NCBI GenBank assembly: GCA_018715525.1
Contig: DVLL01000005.1
Location: 30,830 to 94,829 of the forward strand
Direction: 5' to 3'
From: Candidatus Faeciplasma pullistercoris
Lineage (GTDB): Bacteria > Bacillota > Clostridia > Oscillospirales > Ruminococcaceae
Length of the DNA: 64,000 bases
The notes under the pieces are model-generated. The model ran no database searches and was not told the origin of the DNA. It saw nothing but the letters and a program-made list of their open reading frames with translations. Every line of letters begins with the position of its first letter. Position 1 is the first letter of the stretch. The position numbers and the translations under genes were made by a program. Positions 58,866 through 64,000 of this stretch are shown here, piece after piece.

Positions 58866-59369
58866 TTATGCCGCCTCGCCCTCCTTGGAGTCTGCGACTG
58901 CTGCGAGAGTTGCAGCGAGCTTCTGGATAGGTCCCTGAAGAGAACCAACGAGCTGAGCGAGAAGGTCGTTCTTGGAAGGAATCTTGGAAAGAGCCATTAC
59001 ACCCGCGGCGTCGAATACCTCGCTGCCGATGTATCCAGCCTTGAGCTTGAAGTTCTCGTGATCCTCAGCGTACTTGCCAAGGATTCTTGCGGCTGCCGTC
59101 TCATCGTCGGATACCGCGATAGCGGTGGTTCCGTTGAGCACGCCGGTAAGTCCCTCGTAGCCGGTTTCGTTCATGGCGAGCTTGAGAAGGGTGTTCTTCT
59201 CTACGAAGTATCTTACTCCGGCCTCTCTGAGCTCCTTGCGAAGCTTGGTGTCGTCCTCAACGGTGATACCGCTGTAATCAACGAGCACGCCGGCCGTAGA
59301 GCCCTTAAGAAGCTCAACTATTTCAGCAACCTTAGCCTTCTTCTGGTTAAGAACATTTGCGTTTGGCAT
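58866..59369 (-). CDS. rplJ: 50S ribosomal protein L10
   Basis: Encodes 167 residues. It is the base of the L7/L12 stalk. Pattern: KKAKVAEIVELLKGSTAGVLVDYSGITVEDDTKLRKELREAGV, then YFVEKNTLLKLAMNETGYEGL, and a C-terminal helix for L7/L12 binding. The ATG at 59369 with AGAGGTG 6 bases upstream is preferred over a GTG 9 bases earlier. It is regulated by the L10 leader upstream. Confidence 0.96.
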   Translation of the reverse strand: MPNANVLNQKKAKVAEIVELLKGSTAGVLVDYSGITVEDDTKLRKELREAGVRYFVEKNTLLKLAMNETGYEGLTGVLNGTTAIAVSDDETAAARILGKYAEDHENFKLKAGYIGSEVFDAAGVMALSKIPSKNDLLAQLVGSLQGPIQKLAATLAAVADSKEGEAA

Positions 59370-59411
59370 TTTTTTCACCTCTTTAATAGAAATTTAATGC
59401 CTCGGCTCTGT

Positions 59412-59537
59412 AAAAAGAAAAACCTTTTTCTCACAAGACATGAGAAAAAGGAGCATAGTTACAAATAAAACTAATACTTTTTTCCTCGGCAGGACTTACG
59501 GCTTCATATCGCCACCTGCTGTCTTAAGAAACGAAGC
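59412..59537 (-). promoter_or_regulatory. L10 leader with attenuator upstream of rplJ-rplL
   Basis: On the minus strand the leader carries the L10-leader core AAGACAGCAGGTGG...TCCTGCCGAGG (about 59525-59482), known to bind the L10-L7/L12 complex. It is followed by a terminator hairpin, CCTTTTTCTCA with TGAGAAAAAGG (59452-59424), then TTTTTCTTTTT (59423-59413). It ends about 45 bases before rplJ. Excess L10 is expected to stop transcription or lower rplJ expression. Confidence 0.9.
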
Positions 59538-59543
59538 ATATTA

Positions 59544-59572
59544 CTTATATCACATTCTCCCGGGGTTGTCAA
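59544..59572 (-). promoter_or_regulatory. Promoter of rplJ-rplL
   Basis: On the minus strand TTGACA (59572-59567) and TATAAG (59549-59544) with a 17-base spacer, just upstream of the L10 leader. Confidence 0.85.
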
Positions 59573-59755
59573 GTGTTTTTCCCGACAACTCCCGAAAGAC
59601 TGATATCAAAGTTCGCGCCACGCTGCTTTTGGCAGCCTTTTACCCCGGTCAGAGGGCAGACCGCCCGGCGCAGGGCGGATAGCAATGCGTTTTTGACCGT
59701 TAAGCCGGTCAATGAAGTTAAACACTTACGGACTGTGGTTCTTAATAAGCCAATC

Positions 59756-60035
59756 AACTCCGTACTTAGCGGTATTGACCTTAACTCGGAGTTAAAGTGG
59801 TCAAATACAATTAAAGCCGATAACCCGAAGCCGTATCAAAACAGATCAAACTCCGTATTTCGCCGTATTAACTTTTACTCGGATTTAAAGTGGTCAATAA
59901 AGCTTGGAACCAAAGACCTGTAGTTCCCGATAAGCGGAATTAAACTCCGTATTTCGCAGTGTTAACTTTTACTCGGAGTTAAAGTGGTCAAATACAATTA
60001 AAACCGATAACCCGAAGCCGTATCAAAACAGATCA
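59756..60035. repeat. Three tandem 93-94 bp copies containing the 3' end of rplA
   Basis: Units begin at 59756, 59849 and 59943; the matching fourth position, 60036, is the real end of rplA. Each unit starts with AACTCCGTATTTCGCCGTAT (variants in some), the complement of the last rplA codons. It continues through ACTTTAACTCGGAGTTAAAGTGGTCAA-type sequence with AACTCCG/CGGAGTT arms and GATAACCCGAAGCCGTATCAAA. The middle copy has a different distal part. The array separates rplA from the rplJ promoter. 59573-59755 between array and promoter holds only a CCGCCC/GGGCGG hairpin. Confidence 0.85.
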
Positions 60036-60728
60036 AACTCCGTATTTCGCCGTATTAACTTTAACTCCTACGCCCATCGTAGACGAAACTACAACGCTCT
60101 TGAGGTACTGTCCCTTGGCGGCGGCGGGCTTAGCCTTGACTACGGCGTCAAGAAGAGCCTCGAGGTTCTCGTTGAGCTTCTCAGCTCCGAAGGAAGCCTT
60201 GCCTATCGGGCAGTGGATGATGTTGGTCTTGTCAAGACGGTACTCTATCTTACCTGCCTTAGCCTCCTGAACAGCCTTGGCTACGTCAGGGGAAACAGTT
60301 CCCGCCTTGGGGTTAGGCATAAGTCCTCTGGGACCCAGAACCTTACCCAAACGTCCTACGACGCCCATCATGTCGGGAGAAGCGATGACTACGTCGAAGT
60401 CGAGCCAGTTCTCCTTCATGATCTTGTCAACATAGTCCATGCCGCCGACATAATCGGCGCCCGCCTCCTTGGCGGCCTCGTACTTGTCCTCCTTGCAGAA
60501 TACAAGAGTCCTTACGGTCTTACCGGTACCGTTGGGGAGAACAACCGCGCCTCTTACCTGCTGGTCGGCGTGACGTGAGTCAACACCGAGGCGGATGTGA
60601 ACTTCTATGGTCTCGTCAAACTTGGCCTTTGCGTTTGCGCTTGAAAGAGCTACGGCCTCGTTTGTGTCATAAAGCTTGGTCTTGTCGATCGTCTTGAGCG
60701 CATCGACATATTTCTTTCCGTGTTTCAT
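60033..60728 (-). CDS. rplA: 50S ribosomal protein L1
   Basis: Encodes 231 residues. [44 protein letters not shown], and the L1 signature [35 protein letters not shown] segment are all present, ending [15 protein letters not shown]1 forms the mobile stalk and represses its own operon in many bacteria. It lies 90 bases after rplK. Its 3' end is duplicated in tandem just downstream. Confidence 0.97.
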   Translation of the reverse strand: MKHGKKYVDALKTIDKTKLYDTNEAVALSSANAKAKFDETIEVHIRLGVDSRHADQQVRGAVVLPNGTGKTVRTLVFCKEDKYEAAKEAGADYVGGMDYVDKIMKENWLDFDVVIASPDMMGVVGRLGKVLGPRGLMPNPKAGTVSPDVAKAVQEAKAGKIEYRLDKTNIIHCPIGKASFGAEKLNENLEALLDAVVKAKPAAAKGQYLKSVVVSSTMGVGVKVNTAKYGV

Positions 60729-60818
60729 TATATAATCTCCTTCAAAAATAGTGGTAGCACCGGCAGTCTTGAGCGCCGGTTAGCGGAAAAGGATATTCCT
60801 CCCACTCTAAGACCTGAA

Positions 60819-61244
60819 TCAGTCGGCTATGGTTACGCCCATGGAACGAGCGGTTCCTGCTATCATGCTCATTGCCGCCTCTACCGAAGCAGCGTTGAGG
60901 TCGGGAAGCTTCTGCTCCGCGATAGCTCTGAGCTGATCCTTGGTAAGGCTAGCTACCTTGGTCTTGTTAGGCGTGCCCGAGCCGGATTCGATGCCGCAGG
61001 CCTTCTTGATGAGGACTGCCGCCGGAGGGGTCTTAGTGATAAATGTAAATGAACGGTCTGCGTAAACGGTGATTACAACAGGGATGATAAGACCCATATC
61101 GTTCTTGGTTCTCTCGTTGAAATCCTTGGTAAACGCCATGATGTTTACGCCGTGCTGACCGAGTGCAGGACCTACCGGGGGAGCAGGAGTTGCTTTGCCG
61201 GCAGGTATCTGAAGCTTGATAATGCCTGTTACCTTCTGTGCCAT
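60819..61244 (-). CDS. rplK: 50S ribosomal protein L11
   Basis: Encodes 141 residues. [31 protein letters not shown] and [19 protein letters not shown], with the rRNA-binding C-terminal domain ending [10 protein letters not shown]. It forms the GTPase-associated centre. The leader from nusG (61245-61389) contains GTGGGAGAGCG and AACAAGG/ATCACCAC segments reminiscent of the L1/L11 leader. Confidence 0.97.
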   Translation of the reverse strand: MAQKVTGIIKLQIPAGKATPAPPVGPALGQHGVNIMAFTKDFNERTKNDMGLIIPVVITVYADRSFTFITKTPPAAVLIKKACGIESGSGTPNKTKVASLTKDQLRAIAEQKLPDLNAASVEAAMSMIAGTARSMGVTIAD

Positions 61245-61389
61245 ATTAACTTTCCTCCAATAATGTGGTGATGAACCTTGTTAAGTCCATTAGGCGAGCG
61301 GCGCTGTAGTCGCTCTCCCACTTTTACGGGAAATACCCGCATATTTGCGAATGAATTTGCTGATTTTTCCGCTTACGCGGACAGACGGA

Positions 61390-61929
61390 TCAGTCTTCCG
61401 CCTTTTTGACCTGAGTCACCGACAGAGTAGCGGAGGTTTCCCTGCCGAACATCGAGATTACGATGTCCACTGTCTGTTCCTCGAGGTTTATGCTCTTGAC
61501 GTTACCCACCCAGCCGTTGAAGGGTCCGCCAAGAACGGTCACATCGTCTCCGACCTTGAAGCTTACGGTGGTAGCGACCTTTCTGACATCTACTCCGAGC
61601 GCCGCGACCTCCTTGTCGGAAAGCGGTACGGGCTTGGATCCGGGTCCTACGAAACCGGTGACGCCTCTTGTGTTCCTCACAATGTACCACGACTCGTCTG
61701 TCATGACCATCTTGACAAGAACATAGCTGGGGAACAATTTGCTTTCCGCTTCTTTTTTGTTGCCCTTGGTGTCGGTCTCCTCGATCATTTCTATCGGGAT
61801 CTTGACCTCCTGGATAACGTCCTGAAGCTTGCGGTTTTCAACAACCTTCTCAATGTTCTGAGCCACCTTGTTCTCATAACCGGAATAGGTGTGAACGACA
61901 TACCATTTTGCGACTCCGTTGTCTTCCAT
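61390..61929 (-). CDS. nusG: Transcription termination/antitermination protein NusG
   Basis: Encodes 179 residues. The NGN domain begins AKWYVVHTYSGYENKVAQNIE and includes LFPSYVLVKMVMTDESWYIVRNTRGVTGFVG. The KOW domain at the C-terminus reads FKVGDDVTVLGGPFNGWVGNVKSI. It binds RNA polymerase and links it to the ribosome or Rho. Located after secE. Confidence 0.96.
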   Translation of the reverse strand: MEDNGVAKWYVVHTYSGYENKVAQNIEKVVENRKLQDVIQEVKIPIEMIEETDTKGNKKEAESKLFPSYVLVKMVMTDESWYIVRNTRGVTGFVGPGSKPVPLSDKEVAALGVDVRKVATTVSFKVGDDVTVLGGPFNGWVGNVKSINLEEQTVDIVISMFGRETSATLSVTQVKKAED

Positions 61930-62037
61930 TGGATCGTTCTCCTTTCACTCTGCGCTCTTATGCCCGGAGACTGACCCCGGACGGTCATACCAAAATACGA
62001 AAATCGCCGTCAGATAATCCGACTGCCCGAATCAGGG

Positions 62038-62238
62038 CTATAGGATAACCTTCTCAAGTATGAAACCAAACACAGAGTTAACGATAAACAAAAAGACTCC
62101 GCTGAGAACGCAGACGGTAAGGACGACGGCAGTGTTATTTAAAACCTGCTTTTTGTCGGGCCAGACGACCTTCTTGACCTCTGAAACGAGGTCCTTAAAG
62201 AACTTAACGGCTTTGTTGGGTTTGTTAGGCTTCTTCAT
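62038..62238 (-). CDS. secE: Preprotein translocase subunit SecE
   Basis: Encodes 66 residues. FFKDLVSEVKKVVWPDKKQV followed by one membrane helix (about residues 38-62) is the single-helix SecE form. It clamps SecY in the translocon. It is 12 bases after rpmG and before nusG. Confidence 0.95.
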   Translation of the reverse strand: MKKPNKPNKAVKFFKDLVSEVKKVVWPDKKQVLNNTAVVLTVCVLSGVFLFIVNSVFGFILEKVIL

Positions 62239-62250
62239 TTTGCCGCTCCC

Positions 62251-62400
62251 TTACTTGGTCTCTCTGTGAAGAGTGTGCTTCCTGCAGAACTTGCAATACT
62301 TCATCATTTCAAGTCTGTCAGGGTCATTCTTCTTGTTCTTCTTGGTGTTATAATTTCTCTGCTTGCATTCTGTGCATGCCAACATGATTTTAACCCTCAT
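62251..62400 (-). CDS. rpmG: 50S ribosomal protein L33 (zinc form)
   Basis: Encodes 49 residues: [17 protein letters not shown] at the start and [16 protein letters not shown] at the end. The two CxxC pairs (CTEC, CKFC) bind zinc, marking the C+ paralogue. AGGAGG lies 8 bases before the ATG at 62400. First gene of the secE-nusG-rplKA unit. Confidence 0.96.
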   Translation of the reverse strand: MRVKIMLACTECKQRNYNTKKNKKNDPDRLEMMKYCKFCRKHTLHRETK

Positions 62401-62700
62401 TTTCGGCACCTCCTGACGAAATTTACGCCTTTACGGGTTATAAAGGCGCTGTCTTGCCGAGCTATTGTCCGCCCGGCACACCCTCTAAAGGGCTGCCTCC
62501 CTCCGACAAATCAGGCAAGCGGCAACTGCCCGCCGTTTCCCGGTTCGCGCCGCGAAAAAATCCGGACAGCCCATAAGCTCCCGTCATTTTGCGGTTCAGG
62601 GGTCAAGGGTGCGAGCCGCATTCAAGCCTGAACCCGAGGTATAGCCCGGGTCGCTCAAAAATTTGCGCACCAAAAAAAGACCCCGCAAAGAGGTAAAGTA
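62401..62700 (-). other. Long untranslated leader of rpmG-secE-nusG
   Basis: About 290 transcribed bases with no gene. Hairpins: GGTTCAGG (62636-62629) with CCTGAACC (62601-62594), CCCTTTAGAGGG near 62484, and GCCTTTATAACCCGTAAAGGC (62445-62425). Near its start a 5-bp stem ACCTC/GGGGT (62694-62680) is followed by CTTTTTTT, a possible early terminator. Purpose unknown. Confidence 0.5.
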
Positions 62701-62730
62701 ATCATAGCACGAATAAAAGGGCTTTGTCAA
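62701..62730 (-). promoter_or_regulatory. Promoter of rpmG-secE-nusG-rplKA
   Basis: On the minus strand TTGACA (62730-62725) and TATGAT (62706-62701) with an 18-base spacer. The -35 box is the loop of a 10-bp hairpin (AAAAGGGCTT/AAGCCCTTTT). Confidence 0.75.
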
Positions 62731-62738
62731 GCCCTTTT
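62715..62738. terminator. Hairpin overlapping the rpmG promoter
   Basis: AAAAGGGCTT (62715-62724) and AAGCCCTTTT (62729-62738) pair perfectly around TGTC, with a T-run on both strands. It could end the zinc-ribbon gene transcript (minus) while carrying the next promoter. Confidence 0.5.
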
Positions 62739-62884
62739 TCGGTATATTTCAGTTATTTTTCAGCCCAAAAGCCCTTGTTTGCCTCTTTAAACCCGCGGTC
62801 ACGCCATAAAAAGCGGTCGCCGTGCCTAAAGCGGCGGCTTTTATGTCAGACCAAGCGGTTCAGGTGCGCAGAAGCCCCGCCGGC

Positions 62885-63574
62885 TCACTCCAGCTCGCTC
62901 GTAAAATCACAGCCCACCATGTACCATCTGCCTGACAGCCTTATAACGTAGCAGGTCAGCTCGACGTCGGCGGAGGAGACCTCTCCGGAAAAGTGAGCGA
63001 CGACGTTTACGCCGTACACCGCGTTGGTGTTGATGGTCTCCCCGTAGACCTGGATATAGTCCTTGCGGAAGTTTTCGATATACTGCTCGTCCGGACGCTC
63101 CCTGCTGCCGAATTCAAGGGATATACGCATATCCTCTCCGAACTGCTCGAAAAGGTCGGAGTACAGCTTGTCGATGTACTCGTACTCGGTATAGCCGAGC
63201 TTCTCCCTTTCGGAAGCATAGCTTTGGCCTATCCTTGAGGGCATTGAGCCGACATACGCCTCGAAATCCCTCTCGCTGATGGCGTTAAAGTAATTTACAA
63301 TGGGCTTTTTGTAGCTTCCGCCGAACACTCCGTTTCGGTAGAGAACAAAGGCTGCCGCAAGAGCAGCTATTACGATAACAATAATGAGAATCCTTGAATC
63401 CTTGCGGCGCTCCTCAAGCACCCGTGCCTGGACGGCGCGCTGCTCGTCGGTAAGAAATTTATTCTGAGTTTCGGCGTCCTTTCCGCCGTGTTTTCTGGGA
63501 GCGGGAGTATATCCGCACTTCGGACAGACGCTGCCCTCATATCTTTCTCCGCACGCGGGACAATTTCTTCTCAT
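62885..63574 (-). CDS. Zinc-ribbon membrane protein of unknown function
   Basis: Encodes 229 residues. An N-terminal zinc ribbon (CPACGERYEGSVCPKCGY, residues 5-22) is followed by a charged linker, one membrane helix (about residues 61-82), and an outer domain of about 145 residues with no motif I recognise. The fold looks like an NTF2/DUF4878-type accessory domain (NYFNAISERDFEAYVGSMPS, ending SGRWYMVGCDF), but this is a guess. It is monocistronic, divergent from tRNA-Pro. Confidence 0.75.
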   Translation of the reverse strand: MRRNCPACGERYEGSVCPKCGYTPAPRKHGGKDAETQNKFLTDEQRAVQARVLEERRKDSRILIIVIVIAALAAAFVLYRNGVFGGSYKKPIVNYFNAISERDFEAYVGSMPSRIGQSYASEREKLGYTEYEYIDKLYSDLFEQFGEDMRISLEFGSRERPDEQYIENFRKDYIQVYGETINTNAVYGVNVVAHFSGEVSSADVELTCYVIRLSGRWYMVGCDFTSELE

Positions 63575-63723
63575 AAATACCTCCCTCTCGGTCGGCTGCG
63601 GCGTTTTACACCACAGAAAAAACAGTTGTTTACATTTATATTGTAGCGCAGAGAAGAAAAATAGTCAAATATTTTTAAGAAAAAGACAAAAGCCCGAAAA
63701 ACGCGAGTGTCAAATAATTTTGG

Positions 63724-63752
63724 TTGACATCTGCCTGAGGCTGTGGTATAAT
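63724..63752 (+). promoter_or_regulatory. Promoter of tRNA-Pro
   Basis: TTGACA (63724-63729) and TATAAT (63747-63752), perfect hexamers with a 17-base spacer, 43 bases before the tRNA. Confidence 0.92.
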
Positions 63753-63795
63753 GTGTAGCTGTCAGACAAATGGTATAAATGATATTGAGTAATAT

Positions 63796-63872
63796 CGAGG
63801 TGTGGCTCAGTTTGGTAGAGCGCCACGTTCGGGACGTGGAGGCCGTGGGTTCGAATCCCGTCACCTCGACCA
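63796..63872 (+). tRNA. tRNA-Pro (CGG)
   Basis: A 77-base cloverleaf. The acceptor CGAGGTG pairs with CACCTCG, then A and an encoded CCA. The anticodon loop is TTCGGGA between CCACG and CGTGG. The T-arm contains GGGTTCGAATCCC. Confidence 0.96.
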
Positions 63873-63876
63873 AAAA

Positions 63877-63919
63877 GAAACGACAATTTTCGACAGAAGA
63901 TTGTCGTTTCTTTTTGTTC
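63877..63919 (+). terminator. Terminator of tRNA-Pro
   Basis: GAAACGACAAT (63877-63887) pairs perfectly with ATTGTCGTTTC (63900-63910), followed by TTTTTG. A further copy of the TTGTCGTTTC arm appears near 63960. Confidence 0.92.
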
Positions 63920-64000
63920 TCTTCACTTTTCTCTATTTTCTTTTCACTCTTCTCTAAAATTGTCGTTTCCAGAGAAAAGATAAGAAAGAAAAAAGAAGAG

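Noticed and set aside
59573..59923. 116-codon plus-strand frame over the rplA tail repeats
   Set aside because: It reads the reverse complement of duplicated rplA codons and promoter sequence; no ribosome site.
59756..60035. CRISPR-like array
   Set aside because: Units are directly adjacent 93-94 bp tandem repeats with no spacers, and no cas gene is present in the window.

Overview
The window looks like the origin-proximal part of a Gram-positive Clostridia chromosome, probably an Oscillospiraceae/Ruminococcaceae-type gut bacterium. The evidence is the order rpmH-rnpA-yidD-yidC-jag-mnmE-mnmG-rsmG-noc-parA-parB on one side of dnaA and dnaN-yaaA-recF-remB-gyrB-gyrA on the other, consensus sigma-A promoters, strong AGGAGG-type ribosome sites with frequent TTG starts, a DUF370/RemB protein, and an intracellular GH10 xylanase. 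The species cannot be read from the sequence. Layout: 1-7.6 kb (minus) is the rimP-nusA-ylxR-ylxQ-infB-rbfA-nrnA-truB-ribF translation operon, with ribF cut by the window edge. 7.9-17.3 kb holds alr, a YpsA-like SLOG protein, an LCP-like membrane protein, zapA, a U32 peptidase-family protein, dut, an AGCS symporter whose reading frame runs into dut, and a pair of bacterial PH-domain membrane proteins. 17.4-30.7 kb holds tRNA-Met and tRNA-Glu, a polysaccharide deacetylase, tatD, serC-serA, glyS, birA, guaB, a GH10 xylanase and serS. 30.9-41.4 kb (minus) is the chromosome-segregation, tRNA-modification and membrane-insertion block. oriC appears to be the dnaA-dnaN gap at about 43.3-43.8 kb. 43.8-51.8 kb (plus) carries replication and gyrase genes. 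52.3-57.9 kb holds a heterodimeric ABC exporter pair, a GtrA protein and a sugar-nucleotidyltransferase-like protein. 58.3-62.4 kb (minus) is rpmG-secE-nusG-rplK-rplA-rplJ-rplL with an L10 leader attenuator. The window ends with a zinc-ribbon membrane protein and tRNA-Pro. The most interesting signal is not a protein. Four GC-rich intergenic elements (17609-17952, 20004-20262, 22928-23196, 29124-29384; 259-344 bp) share one folding plan: a closing stem P1 enclosing a small hairpin, a long helix P2 and a helix P3 that abuts the 3' arm of P1. Their sequences differ, but paired positions change together: four compensatory pairs in P1 across the four copies, and two in P3 between the first two copies. 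That is hand-visible covariation, expected of a structured RNA or an RNA-active mobile element. I do not recognise it as a known class. Other notable points are a probable non-canonical DnaA box (TTTTCAAC-like) paired with an altered DnaA recognition helix, variant parS-like sites, tandem copies of the rplA 3' end, and a large extracellular insertion in YidC. All calls come from reading the sequence; no search or folding program was run.
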